NCBI GenBank assembly: GCA_001630475.1
Contig: KV419402.1
Location: 1-64,000, forward strand
Source: Sistotremastrum niveocremeum HHB9708
Taxonomy: Eukaryota > Basidiomycota > Agaricomycetes > Sistotremastrales > Sistotremastraceae
Reading direction: 5' to 3'
DNA length: 64,000 nt
In this document: positions 11,758 to 24,821 of the stretch, piece by piece
How the letters are laid out: each line of letters opens with the position of its first letter
Numbering within the stretch: position 1 is the stretch's first letter
The notes under the pieces: generated by a model
The model's input: only the letters and a program-made list of their open reading frames with translations
What the model was told of the DNA's origin: nothing
Database searches by the model: none
Translations under genes and position numbers: made by a program

Positions 11758-14547
11758 TTGAAGCGTCTTGCATACCTCAGGTTGACATCAGGGTGGCTCA
11801 ATCGCGCGAACTCGGTTGATTTATTTTAGATAATACTGTTGTTTTCATCATGCTGTCGTTCACCGCAGACCGTATTTATGACCCGAGCCAATTCCCAAGC
11901 TCCATTTTGTGCCAAATACGTCGCTGGCTGACTGGGACGGGAACCGATTGAGTTTTTTTTACTGATAGCTGTATGAATGCAAGTGTCAATGCATCAGAGA
12001 AAAGCCATTTCGTGGACTTGGTATCATGGTCAAAGCTTTCAATAATGCTGGTGGTCCATCTTTACTCGTTACGACTCGATGTTCTCACGGTTCGGCCCGT
12101 CACTTCTGACGGCTTGGACAAGCTTGCAGTCGGGATAAGGCTGGACGCTAGGAGTCTAGGACTGACGCGCTAGTACTGACGTGTTCTACTGAATAATTAG
12201 TCCCACAGCCTAAGGATAGTTCTGGAAGAATCTGCGTCTCCGACACGCAATGATTATAGCGCAACAAGGATCATGATAAGCTTTTACTTAGCGATCATGT
12301 TTAAAGTTGCAGTAACTTGTGGGACGCGTTCCTTGGGCACCATGGATCCGCATGTGAGTGTCACTTGAGATACATTGTGCCCTTTTGATCTGGGATTGAT
12401 CGTCATCAACGGTTCATGCAGGTATTCATAGGTCAGAAGCTTTTATGTGTCGTTTCCGCACGCGAGGCTGCTCTTATTTTGACTCACCGCTCTCAAACCT
12501 CCTTTCAACGGTCTTCGGTGCAATCCATGGCTCATACATTAGCAATCAGTCCTTCAAAAGGACCTATGCGTAACCGAAGACACTTCTGAAAGAAGTGACT
12601 TACAGCGCGATATCCATCATGATGATAGGACGATCACTATTGACACCGAGCTCAAAGAGCTGCGCTTCGAGCATCCTACTACTTCAGAATGAGTCGAGAC
12701 CCTCAGCCTAGCTTTATCGAGACGCCTTGGCTAATAACTGCGCATTTCCATTGCCCTTCGATCTTGGGGCTCTCAAGTTATCTTTTTTTCCTCTACTCGT
12801 GCATTTTTTTCCATCAACATCCGAGGTACAATGTTGACTTTGGATCCTGCGCGGATCTCGCCTTCGTTCGTTATTGCGCGTCATCGAGCTGTCCTACCTC
12901 AAGCCACCATTTCGCTTGACAAGTGTTCCCCTACTATATTTTCGACGAGATCCATACTATGGGTGAGCCCCAGCCTTGATGGAGTTGATATCCTGCGTTG
13001 AAATCGTGCAGCCCTTGTCTACTACACGAATTACCCGATTTCGCGAGCGCATTGTCGAAGTCTGCAGTTTTTTCCATTACCAAACCCCACGTCTCAACTA
13101 CAGATCCTTCAGTCGAGTACGTGCTTCCTTATCCGCATCTATCCCCGAGTCTCTCATATATCCAACATCGCGAGCATCATCCTCTTCGACAGACCAAGAA
13201 TTCTCAAATCCAGAGCGCTCCTGCTCGAGCGTGACTGTGTTCCTGACCGTTGGAAAGGTGCGAACTTTAGTTTGCAATAACGGCATGCCGTTGATCCCTT
13301 ATCTGGGCAAAGGAGTTTCACATTTCCGCTCGCACTGAACGAAGTACTGTCTTAACAGACGTGACCGAGGCTGGTAATCAATGCCTCATGCTTCATCCAT
13401 ACCTCATGCCTCATGCCTCATGTCTCATACCTCACGTCGGTCGGGTACTGAAAACAGATGAGGCTTACGTGAGCTCGACGTTATTTTGATTCGCTAAGCG
13501 CCTACTAACTCGACATTGCCAGTACCACCTGGGCGACTTGCCCGCTCAATGGATTTTTCGAAACATAACCTAATGTCGACGTCTTCTGTTTCGAGCGCGT
13601 AGGGCTATAATGACAATATGTTGCAGTCGAGCACATGTAAGCGATTAAAACGCACTCGGCTACTATATCCGGTCACCGATCCCGATTGATGCATTCGGAT
13701 CAACGTCGTGCGGCTATATGGCTATATTATGATGCTGCAGTAGTTAACCGTCAGACCTTCGGACAATACTGAAAATCGATATGGCTCTGTCTGCGCAATC
13801 AGCAGCATTGGGTATCTGGGATTTCTGAATAAATGACGAACAGGCTGAGAATACAAGCATTTTATTAGTACATGATGCTAGCAGCCGAGTAACCGCGTTC
13901 AAGAGGTCAGGGTCTCGGCGTTCCCCGGTTAGGATACTCCCTTGGATCACTAACTCCCTTCGAGACGATGAGTTCACTGCCGGACCAATGGGGTTCCAGA
14001 TTGCGTCTCCTTTGTTCCTAGCTAGAGCTTGTTGTTCTGAAGCGTTTGGCTCTCCAGTGTCCACTGACTGGTTGTGCTATGGACGCGGACTCAGCGCTCG
14101 AATATAACCGACCGCAGAATTCAGACAAACTTTGGCAACGGATAAATCCTCTCAGTCCATCAATCCTTTCCGCCCTTGTAAACGGAAACCAGGCTTACCT
14201 CTGGGGTTGCGCGTATTTCGATCCTGATTCAGGGCGTCGTGGATGAACGCCATGGAGCAATTCGATGAACGGATGCTCAGTTATTCAGCGTTCGGTCCGA
14301 AACACACCAAGCACTGGGGCACGTGCATGGGAAAGTCCTCGGAGGCAGGCACTTCGGTGGTGATGCAAAGGCGTAGTGCTTGTGGGCCGAATTCTCGGTC
14401 CAAGCAGACAACGCAAAAAGCTGACCGCATTGTCGGGAGTAGGGCACTGTGTGCGACTTCCCATGGGCAAACTCTGACCATGTCCAGCCAAATACTCGGG
14501 AGAGGCGAATGCTACATCACGTTAAGTTCGCCCCCCCCTCCAAGCCC
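11758..14547. other. Long intergenic region without a supported gene
   Basis: Open frames of up to about 120 codons occur (for example 12976-13338) but lack recognisable domains or splice-consistent continuation. A short degenerate array of CCTCATG-like units lies at 13383-13437. No TIR pair with a target duplication was found. Confidence 0.45.
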
Positions 14548-14589
14548 ATGACCACGGTCAGCTCTTCACCGTGTCCGCGAAAGTCGTCT

Positions 14590-14885
14590 ACGAAACGCAC
14601 TCGAGGGAAGGCTGTCTCCTCATCATCAGGATCAGAGCCAGCTACCAAGCGCACTCGAAAGAGGGCCGTCTCTTCGTCCTCTCCTGAATCAGAGCCAGCT
14701 ACCAAGCGCACTCGAAAGAGGACCGTCTCTTCGTCTTCTCCTCGATCAAAGCCAGCTGCCAAGCGCAGTCGTAAGAAGGCCGCCTCTTCGTCGTCTCCTG
14801 AACCAGAACCAGCTACCAAACGGACCCGAAAGAAGGCCCTCTCTGTGTCGTCTCCTGGATCAGAGCCAGCCACCAAGCCCACTCA
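14590..14885 (+). repeat. In-frame minisatellite, about five units of 63 bp
   Basis: Imperfect units around GAGCCAGCTACCAAGCGCAC repeat in frame inside exon 1 of the disordered gene and encode the Lys/Arg- and Ser-rich 21-residue repeat. Units differ at several positions, so the array is not brand new. Confidence 0.85.
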
Positions 14886-17724
14886 AACGAAGGCTAGCAC
14901 ACCGAATCCGCGGGCCCCCAAAAAGAACAAAGTCTGCGCGAAAGCACCGCACCCCCGTGAGCTCACAAGGAAAGTCAGAGTTTGGGGCTGTCAGTCCCCG
15001 GAGACGCGAGTTAAAGCAATTCTTCATCCATTCCGCGATTTCTTGGACAGCATACGTGAAACTCACGATCGTGAAGTGAAATTCTTGGTATGCTTTGTCG
15101 GGATGGCTTTCTTTTGGAGACACTGATATTTTGCTCCAGATGCAGTACGAACCGTCAGACCAGACTGGTTACATTTCGCCGATGGATGACGACGATAAAT
15201 CCAGCGATAACACTGATGAGAATACGGAGGCTGAGAAAGTTGATGGCCAAGTACGATCCCTTCTGATTCCTTTGTCAAACATCCTGAAGCGGTTGGACAG
15301 AATCTGTTGACCTCATCTCCATCATCTCGCAGCGAGTCGTCGAATTCTACGTTGGTCGTCGAAAATTTGGAGGTGTGTTAATATCTGTTCTCGCAGTCGC
15401 AGAGCTCATGCGACAACTCTTATCACAGTTGGGCACGGAATCAAGCATTCCAGAACGCAAAATTCTCGACTCAGAGAATCCGGACCCCATATCTGTGGAA
15501 CCAGGGAATATTGAACCACACGATGTGGGACCGCAGGAGGTCGAACCGCAGAACTCCACATCATCCCCCTCTACACCCCAAAGGAACTCGAAATCGCTTG
15601 AAGGTCAGACACCGTCTCAAACGGTACAAGCTCCAGCGGACCTGGCCGACTCATGTTCTCTGCGCGAGCTCATTCCGACACCAGATCATATGAGCGATCT
15701 GGTAAATGACAGCCATACGATTTCCGTACCCCGCAGCCACTCTCCATCCACCCTGTTACCCGACGAGATGTTGTCTCTGAACGACTGGCTTCACCCTGAT
15801 AACGGCAGTAACAACTGGCTGGACATATTGAACGCAGATGCGTCCGATTTGGAGATCGTCAGTGGGGGTTCGTCTGGCTCAGAGGTTAACTGGCCACCGT
15901 TATCGGGCAGCGGAAGTTCTGAATCGGCCGTTATGTCTGGCTTGCCGGACGACTCAACTCCATCCTATCCACCGCTTGCTTCCCTTCATAACCAAGCCTC
16001 GGTGGAGGAACCCTCGCGATCACTTCCCTCGCGTGATAACAATTCACAACAGCACATCGACGACCCAACAGTCTCACATTCGGTCACTTCGCCAGTTCTG
16101 TCGGATTCCGAGACGGTGCCTCCCCCAGAGCTGAATGCTTTGGCTTATCTTGTCGGACAGAAAGTGCACTCCGATTCGGCTTCGCAGTCCTATTCGTCTG
16201 GCGAAAGCCTCGTCCAGACGTCATTGGTGAATTCGCATGGCCTGGGTAATCAACACACGGATCCCTCAAGCTTGAGCGGCATTGATTCTTTCGTGGACCC
16301 GCCTAGTGAGACCATCTCCTAAAGTGATCTTTCGAGAGTCTAATGAGCTGTTATTGATTTACAGGAGCTGACGTAGGTGAAGCGGGTCCGTGTTCATCAT
16401 CCGAAGTGCATGCCATGTCATCTCCTCGAACGGCGCTAGTGTTCCAAAGTCCGGTCCATGCGACCGGAGGCAACCGGTAACTGGACCGGGACTGGACCGC
16501 TGGCTGACCGGACTGTGGTTGCGGTCGGCCTTGAATTTCGAGCGGCTTCGGTCACCGGCTCTTGAGAGTCGGCATTTCATTCGTAACCGGTCAGACCGGT
16601 CGCAACCGGTCACGACCGCGGGTTTCCGGACTTATGTCCGGAGGAGCGTCAAGCGTACCATTCCTCCTCTCGATGCCAACTCCACTGTTATCTGACGCTC
16701 TACAGTAGAACTATCCTTGTCTCTTCTCTCTATTCTCATTCATTGCCGTCGCATTCACAGCATTCCCACGTTGCCGCGTTCCCTCGTCGCTGCATTTTCC
16801 CCTCGTCAGCATTCCCTCGCTATCCCAACATTCCCTCGTCGCTCGTGCTCAATCCTCGACATACATCAACACCTCTCCGTCTCTTCTATCGAGATTCTAG
16901 ATGTCGCTAAGCTAGCTGAAGGATCGTCGGTAAGTTCGTGGATCAATATCAGAGAACACAATCACTCACCTACAGCTCTTCCGTCCAGAGTTTGTCGGTG
17001 TAGTGTGCGCATTATCGTTTGTCGACGGCTTGGGTGTATTGGATGGGGGGTTGGAGCGTGGGTAGTCAGTCCGTTGGGGTCAAGTGGTGCTTGGGGATCA
17101 TCACGGCGATGATAGGTGAGCCTTTTCTAAGCCTAGCGAACCGTTGCACGCTCAACGAACGTCCTTCACCTTCCCTACCCTCCTTCTTTATCGCCTCATT
17201 ACTCTGTATTCTCTGCGGATCGTATCACAATATACTCCAGCTCTACATCACTCGCGAAGTCGAGTCGACGTGGCACAACCGACGACGTCGCAGAATCAAG
17301 CCACCCGCCGCAGCATCCGTTTCTCGCTCGCCGCATCCCAGGCACCATGTACGAAGCCGTCCGCAACCGATTTGCAGGGTCGGAGTGAGATCGATTGGAT
17401 CGGGAGTAGATTTAGTGTGCCGCTAATCCTTGATTGATCCTCAATAGAGTTCATTATAAAATATCTTGACATTAACACTTATTTAATTGTATTATGTGGT
17501 TAATGGCACGTGGCAAGTGTATAGAGACCTAATAACATAAGGATTCTATTTTGTTTCGGCCTGCTGCGGCCTTTTTGACTATATATGGGACATGGGAAAT
17601 AGCCGAGATGAAGTTGATCAAGTTCCTAAGGTTCAGGGTAGCCGCGGTCCTTCGACTAGCAATAATGCCCTCTACCCTTGTTGCCCTTCAGTTGCACGCT
17701 GTCTCGCGACGACGACGGCGCCGT

Positions 17725-18194
17725 TCAATTACCAGCCTCCTCCAACGCCATCCAAGTAGTATACTACCGTCATCGTACCGTACTCGTAAGCCAAACACGG
17801 ACAAATAGAGACTGTGAACTCACGTAGAAGGCTTCAAAGAACTCGCTACACATATCATAGAATGAGTTAGTGCGAACGCTGCTTTGAACGGTGATGGTGC
17901 GACGGTGGGCGACGGTTCGATTGCCGTTGGAACGATTGAAGTCGCGAGCGAAGATTCGCATCTGGACGTGACTAGGAAGTTAGTAAACGAAGATATGATA
18001 GATGATAATGTACTCACATAGCGTATGTTCTGCTCGCGAGTGTCCTCCTCAGCTAACCACGGCCACCTCGGAAGGTCATGCCTCCTCATCCAGTCTAGAG
18101 TAACCGGGTTCCAGTGTTGACGATACTGGAACAGGGCGGCGTCGAATTCGTCGTTGAAGAGGGCGATCATTTCGTCGAGGACGAGGGCGTCCAT
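17725..18194 (-). CDS. Possible accessory ORF inside the hAT element
   Basis: From ATG 18194 (MDALVLDEMIALFNDEFDAA) an exon runs to a GTGAGT donor near 18018. It can join a second exon starting MRIFARDFNRSNGNRTVAHR and ending FFEAFY at another GTGAGT donor near 17822, then a short last exon ending at 17725, about 118 residues in all. The first exon is acidic and Trp/Arg-containing (HDLPRWPWLAEED). I do not recognise it. It runs opposite to the transposase. An upstream (GGGGAT)n tract would extend the frame as Pro-Ile repeats, which is probably 5' leader. A host gene captured by the element is another possibility. Confidence 0.35.
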
Positions 18195-18203
18195 GATGAA
18201 GGC

Positions 18204-18236
18204 GATGGGGATGGGGATGGGGATGGGGATGGGGAG
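18204..18236 (+). repeat. GATGGG microsatellite
   Basis: About five and a half tandem copies of GATGGG within the hAT element, directly upstream of the minus-strand ORF. Confidence 0.9.
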
Positions 18237-18824
18237 TGGGACAAAAGACGATGAGCGTCGTAATGAGAAAGAGAGAGTGAATACACGCACGTATTTATAG
18301 CCCGTCCGGTCCTCCCTTTCGTCGATGCGATCTCACTCGAAACACGGACTTGAGGAAGAGCTGTTGTTGGCTCTTGTTAGCATTTCAGGTTGGGGGAGAA
18401 CTCGTCACGGCATCAAATCTGCCGAGTTATGTTAATTAGGAGCGAGGCACGCCAAATCAAGTGTTTTGCAGAACTCACAGACGGGGCCCTCGTCAATTTC
18501 TTGGTGGTCAATCTTGAAATGACGCTGCGAGTCGACCGAATCGAACAGGCAAGTGAGGAAGAGGGGGGAGGAGCAGCGAGGATGATGATTTCGAGGTGAA
18601 TCGGTTGCTGTCACGGAAGCCGTAGGTTTAACGAGAGGAGGCGATGGAAGAAAGGGCGCTAGTGCTATGATGAGCCGAGGAGTTTATGAAAAAAAATATT
18701 CGATTGCAAACCTTTTGACTTAAGCTTAAGCTGCCAAGTCCTTCGCTCTCTCTCTCTCTCTCTCTCTGTCTGCCGACTGCTTATACTTTCACTTGCTCAA
18801 CCATCTTCCCGTTCGTTCTCCACC

Positions 18825-21800
18825 ATGGTTCGAGCCACCGCTGTCGGCTCTCCTGTCACTACTCGTGTGCGGACGCTAACCGAGAAAGGAGCTGCAGCAA
18901 AGGAAGCGTTATTAAAGTCCAGTGCAGTTGAAGGAGCAAAGAAGAAGAAGAAACAAGTCGAATCCACCAAAAAGAAAGGAAGGGATGCTGGACTTACTGG
19001 GGCTGATGTTGCCGAACCAATCGATGTCGACAAGGAACCACCACCATCTTCAAACCCAGTTCCTCCCGTCCACGGACCCTCCACATCTCAGGTGCCTGCC
19101 CAAGCTCAAGACGTTGTGATGGGTGTTGTTCGTAACTGGGATGACGATGATGAAGTCGATGAGGCGGCTCTGGTACGTTTGTGAATACTGGCTCGTCACA
19201 CATAATAACCGAACACATACCTAGGTCGAGATGGACGAGTTGGCGGACTTGCCAGAGATCCGGGTCTCGAAGAAGGAGTCCACTCGCGATCTCCATACCA
19301 TCTTCTCCGGCCTAGTTAAGGTGAAGTTCACCGTTAGAGACGAGGAGGGTGCAGCGGTTGCCGTACAGACCCTGAAAGGTCGATGGTGTCTGGTATGCCG
19401 GTAAGTCATCGTGGCAGCCAGTAATAACTATTCAGCTCACCATTGGGTATTAGAGAGGATCCAAAATATGCTGGCAGCGCTTGTCGTGGTGCGTTTAAGT
19501 TGGGGGGGAATTCGTCTTGTCGTCAGCATATCCGAAGCCATTACGACTTGTATATCGCGCGATGCGAAGAAGAGGCCTGCGAGCCTAAGGAACATTGTAT
19601 GCCCAGAGATATTCTACGCAAGAAGCAGTTGAGGGAGGCGGTCGCAGCTGGGAAAGCGAAGGCACCTCATGCTCAGGGCACTCTCGACACTGTTGTCACG
19701 AGGCGTGACGCCCCTACTGCGTTCAAGAGAGAGGTTACACTAGGCTGCATCGCCCGATATGTCATATCTAAAGACATAGTCAGTTATTTCTCGCATATTC
19801 TGGGGGTGATTTTTGACGTTATGCTTTCAGCCGCTCAGCAATGTCGAAGATATCACGCTGCGAAATATCCTTATCTCCATGCGACCTCAGACGATCCCCG
19901 CTGATCTACCCTCGATTTACGACGTCCAAGGGTATATCCACAACGAATTCGTCGCCTTACTAACTGGCTTTCGTATGGAGTTCGCTGTGAGTCTTCATCA
20001 AACACATACTGAAATTGAACTGAACTCACTGATGACCCAGGACGCTCCGGGAAAGATATCGTCGACATCTGATCTATGGTCCGCTCCTAACACTAAGCAA
20101 GCCATTATGGGAATCACAGCCCATTGGATCGATGTGAACGATGGAGATTGGGAGATGAAGGTTTCTGCGGTAGCGTTTAAGGGCGTCGCCGGGGCCCACT
20201 CCGGAAAGAATCTCGCCAGATACTTTTGGGGATGCATGCAGCGAGTTGGTGTATTCGGGGGAGACAAGTGCCTGGTACGAATTTAACTTAACTGTCTTTG
20301 CGAGCCTTCTTTAACGTCCTTCCAGCTTAACGGCCTTACTCTGGACAACACCGGGAGCAATGAGACGTTGGCGCGCTCTCTCTCCAACATCATCAGCCGT
20401 CGAACTACTGAGACATGGAATCCTGTGGAGCAGCGTATTCCGTGAGTCGTATATGTAACACATTAGTCCGATCAACTCACAACGCATAACTAGGTGCTTG
20501 GCGCACGTCGCTAACCTCGCCACCGTCGATATGATGGATTATGTGACCAAGATTGCCGTTGCCGAGAGCTATCACTTGGTGTGGGAGTACAATCCGGGGG
20601 AAACGGACAACAGAGTGCTCGGCGGTCAACTGGATGTCATCGCGGCGATACGCACGCTCGCAGTGAAGGTACGCATACCTCAGTATATTATGTATCGATT
20701 GCAAATGGCTGATGTTTATATTATCCAGATCCAAGTATCTAGTCAGCGACTAGATTATTTTCATTCTCTGCAGCACAAGTGTGGCATCAAACCCGCCCTC
20801 AAGATTCCCCTTCACAGCAAAATACGTTGGGGTACTGCTATTCAGATGCTCACGCGGGCCGTTAAATTGCGAGAGGTTAATTCACTTCCAAGTGAATCTG
20901 GGCGAAATAACTAATATCTTACAGGCCATCAATCAATTCTGCGTAACCGCAGACGCTCGGTTCGGTCCCATCACGACACTTCGCATCGACGGCGAGAAGA
21001 AGGAGATCAAATGGAAGGCATTTAAGATGTCGGAAGCGGACTGGGCGAGAGCTAGCCAGCTGATAGAAATCTTGCAAGTAAGTCGCGACGATCTCGTTTA
21101 ACATGCATGCGCTAATGTATATCGATTTAGGACGTAGATCGTATCCAGCAAGTCTTTTCGGCGAGTCAGCTCCCGACTCTGTGGAAAGCCATCCCGGCGT
21201 TCGAGAGATTACAAACAGCCTGGGAAAAGAAAGCCAAGGACAAGACGTATGCCCTCTACGAGCCTGGTTTACAGATCGCCCTCGCTAAGCTCAAGAAATA
21301 TTACTGCGAGTTTGACGAAAAACCCATGTTTGTGCTCGCCCTCTGTGAGTCCTCTTCCGTTTAAATTCTTTCTTATTCCTTTCTGACATCCTGTCTACAG
21401 TTCTACACCCCTATTACAAGCTCTCGTATATCGCAAAGGCCTGGGGCGGTGCTAAGGAGCAGGCGGCGGAGAAAGCGAAGGGCAATCGTCACGCGAAGAA
21501 TTGGCTTGTCGTAGCGGAGGATATTATCAAGAAAGCGGTGAGTAGTTCTCCACATCCACTACTATGTCCGTGGCTAATTCGACTACTCGTTACAGATGGA
21601 ACGATATTGGCAGATCCTGCAAGCTGACCGTACCGATGTCGGCTCTTCTCCCTCCCCCTCATATGCGACTCCCTCCTCTGCTCTGACGGGCAGCACAATC
21701 CCAAACTCCTCACCCCCCTCCGTCATCGCTACATCCACTCCATCATTCTCCGCACCGCCGTCATCGTCTCCTGCGCAAGCCTCTACCGAAAACCCTGCCG

Positions 21801-22340
21801 CCGACGGAACCGCGAAAGATACCGACGACGAGTTGGATTATGACGAGTTACGCCTCAAGCAGATGGAGGAGGAGGATACCGTTGAAGATTGGGAACTCGA
21901 ATATGCACGATACAATAAAGACCTTGCCCGCGACGTTCAGAGAGATACGGACTTGGTGAAATGGTGGTCGGTAAGCACGATTTTTTATTTTCCTTATCAT
22001 CACTCAGCGTACATTATAGGCAAATGCATTGCGTTACCCTACCATTGCCCGCATGGCAATCGACATTCTCCCCGTCCAAGGGTCGTCGGTCGCCTGCGAG
22101 CGCCTCTTTTCTTCGGCCAAACTTACGGCTACGGACCTCCGCTCTCGACTTGGACCAGATGAATTCGAAAAGCTTCAGCTCCTGAAGTTCCATTGGAAGT
22201 CAGATGTCGTTGATTGGGCTAAAGAAAATGACAGGTACGCGCATGATGTTGTGGTGGATGAGGAGTTTTATAAAAGCCTGGAATCACTTGATGCGATTGA
22301 TGGGGAATGGGAAGACGATGAGGATCACATTGCTACTTAA
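18825..22340 (+). CDS. hAT-family transposase, about 13 exons
   Basis: Exon 1 (18825-19172) is a basic, low-complexity N-terminus. Exons 2 and 3 hold a BED-like zinc finger: CLVCR, then CRGAFKLGGNSSCRQHIRSH with Cys and His spaced for metal binding. The RNase-H-like core shows TSDLWSA (first Asp) and LTLDNTGSN (second Asp). The C-terminus has DLVKWWSANALRYPTIAR and the hallmark VACERLFSSAK with the catalytic Glu, then the dimerisation segment LRSRLGPDEFEKLQLLKFHW. About 950 residues in total, with a Ser/Pro linker near 21640-21800. Every exon is open and introns are 50-70 bp, for example 19173-19224, 19401-19453 and 20443-20493. hAT transposases cut the element out with hairpins on the flanking DNA and make 8-bp target duplications, as seen here. 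Confidence 0.9.
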
Positions 22341-24821
22341 TCTTTCTTATAATTACTTTAGCTACTGTCAACTTAATAGTTTCGTCGCCTCTTTTTATAA
22401 TACAACCTTTATAATATTCTTCGCAACTGGTCGCGAGCGAGACTGGTCACTTTGCCTTGTGCGCATTCATTAGCTAAGCCTTACAAAGCCTTAGCTAAGG
22501 AATAACATGATCACGTGAGCTGTTGCCTCTTCTTTTAGCAACTCTCACACGTTGAACGTCGAACGAACGACACCGACTTCCCCTGCACTACCAAATCTCT
22601 AGTGAGAAAAGCGTTCACTTGGTAAGTTTGTCAGAATCGTGTTTAGATTCAAGCTTACCAGGTCTCATTACTAGGTCTTCTCATCTGCGACTCAGCCCCT
22701 AGGCGGTCCAACAATCTGGTTCCAGATCTCATCGTCGAGGAGGGGGCATATGTTCCCATGAGATAGGATAGTAAAGGGTACGTCACTACGAGGTTTTGAA
22801 CCGCGCCCTCTCATAAGAGGACAGGGAATTCTACTCGACAATAACCGAATGAGGTCGAGGTTAGGCAAGGGGCGATGGGTTGTGGAGATCAGACGGCATG
22901 AGCGTGATGGGTGTTTCGTATACAAAAGAGCCGTCGTAAGTGTCCATGAAGTAGTCCGCATCTCTTTCACGCAAGCTGAACTTCCATTTCATCAGTCGCA
23001 GATTTTCCCTACCGCATCGTTAGCCCTCCCATTCGTTCTGCGACAGTACCTATACATATATCGACATCGACAGTCACGCTCCAGAGAGAGCCGGGCTCTT
23101 CAAGTCATGTGTATCTTCATACCACTCGCTCCCTCATTGCTCCCCGCTTCCGTATGTCTATCGTTCGTTCCTGTTTGTGTCAACCAGTCTCACATCGCTT
23201 CAGCCGTGTCGCATCCGGAAAAGAAGTGAACCTGTCCATCGATCAAGTCTCTACGACACTCTCGCCCTCCTCTTCCGCTCTATCCATCGTCGGCGTCGTC
23301 GGGTGCACAGAAGTTAATGAAAAATGCGACGTGCGTTTATCTGCTCTAGAATAACAACTACCTACTAACAACAGCGTCGAAACCAGTGAACAAACCCACG
23401 GCTACGGCCCTCCCGCGCTCACCGTTCGCCTCACGCCTCATCCCCTTCGCACCCTCCCTCAACGCTCCTACCGACCAGGGATATCGACGACCGCTTGCAT
23501 GTCAAATGACAAGTGATTGGAGCACTGACATGGACTATACTCTGTAGGTAATAATAGATAAATAATAGATGTAGACAGATGTCCTTGCTCCTCGCCCGGG
23601 TCACCACATCTGACCGATCACGCAACCGGTCAGCAAAACGACCGGTCACATCGGTCAGACCGGACCACAGGGACCGGTCTCTGGTTGTGACTGGACCACC
23701 GGTTGCAGGTCGCGAAAATTCTCACAACTGGCAACCGGTTTCGGTCGCCGGCCGCGCCTGCGGCGCGCTTAAGTCCAGTCCAGACCGGACTTTGGAACAC
23801 TAAACGGCGCTCCGACCCTTAACGCAGACCGAGCAACGGATCCAAGCAGATCTTGAGGCAGTATACGGCGCCCAAACCGAAGGGAACCCGCATCCATTCG
23901 GATTTGTGAGTATTTACTGTCTTTTTCTAGTTTGGTCGTTCAGACAGGTTTCAGGCTCAGGAGTTGTGCGGACCAACTCATGATCTAAATAGACCTGGGA
24001 TGCAGCTCGCATCATCGTTTGCTTGGGATCAACAGTCAATGTCGGGGAACCCGACTCTGATTCCACCACCAGTTCACAACACATCGGTTGCCAACCCATG
24101 GATGTATTCCGTCCATAGCAGCGCACTTCCGCACGCCCCAGACTTCGATTTATCGAGCCTTTCTCCTCCAGCTTTGGTAACAATCCCCCCGAGCGCGGAT
24201 TCCCACCCGGTACTTCCGGGCCCGGCTCGGCATTCCTATGCTTTTGATCAGAGCCCGAACCAAGTCTGGAGCGCTTTTGCCGGAGAAGGGACTCAGGCTC
24301 ATCCATCTTCAAACGTCGGTCAGCATCCGCTTCTACAAACCCCTCTTTCACACCTTGGAGGATACCTTGCGGAGCCAGCAGCCTCTCTCATCCGAGGAAC
24401 TTTGGACCCATGGATTCCGACTGCCGAACACGGGCCACATTGCCCAGGTCTCGAGGGCAACGCCTGGATGCAGTTCAATCGCCCATCAGCATCAAATGCC
24501 TTACCCTTTATGTCTCGGAGACATGGATCCTTCCCAGAAATCCCCTTACAACACTGCATCAGCCCTCACGATACTTGGTCACCCCAATACGTATTGAACC
24601 GACCTTTCAATGATGTGAACTGGAGTCCCTCGTATGACATCACCGTGCCGTCTTATCGCCGACATCACCTTCCGGTCTCCGGTCACAATCGCTTTAATCC
24701 ATATGATAGACAACTCCGGCCACATTATTATCAAACCTCCCTTAACGAAATCCAAGCTCAAATTGCCATGCTTTCAGACACAGTCCAGGCGGTAGCCAAT
24801 TGTAACATGGGTGGTGCTTAA

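Larger units (their letters stand above)
16437..23802 (+). mobile_element. 7.4-kb hAT transposon, apparently complete
   Basis: The two ends share a perfect 20-bp TIR, TAGTGTTCCAAAGTCCGGTC, and are flanked by the identical 8-bp target duplication AACGGCGC (16429-16436 and 23803-23810). Subterminal regions of about 200 bp on both sides are crowded with ACCGGT and ACCGG motifs on both strands. It encodes a spliced hAT transposase at 18825-22340 and a possible second gene on the opposite strand. All transposase exons are open. Length above 7 kb is large for a hAT; about 2.4 kb precedes and 1.4 kb follows the transposase. Perfect TIRs, perfect duplication and open exons suggest recent insertion and possible activity. 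Confidence 0.93.
14548..24821 (+). pseudogene. Large disordered-protein gene interrupted in an exon by a hAT transposon
   Basis: Exons 14548-15087, 15140-15250, 15301-15372, 15429-16305, 16365-16436 plus 23811-23905 (one exon split by the transposon) and 23955-24821 make one open frame of 877 codons when the element and one 8-bp target copy are omitted. Introns of 49-59 bp fit basidiomycete rules. The N-terminus has five or so tandem units of about 21 residues (EPATKRTRKRAVSSSSP type), basic and Ser-rich, then the motif VRVWGCQSPET and HPFRDFLDSI. The middle is Ser/Pro-rich and the C-terminus ends in a short coiled-coil-like helix (EIQAQIAMLSDTVQAVAN). Basic repeats suggest nuclear location. 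The family is not recognised. As it stands the allele cannot make the full protein unless the element excises; a truncated product is possible. Confidence 0.65.

Noticed and set aside
12976-13338. 120-codon plus-strand frame as a gene
   Set aside because: Overlapping frames of similar length occur on both strands and no domain or splice structure supports it.
22690-22810. Possible tRNA-like T-arm on the minus strand (GGTTCAAAACC context)
   Set aside because: No matching acceptor stem, D-arm or anticodon arm at the right distances.
23906-23930. 25-nt intron GTGAGT...TCTAG in the disordered gene
   Set aside because: Too short to splice; the acceptor at 23954 gives a normal 49-bp phase-0 intron.
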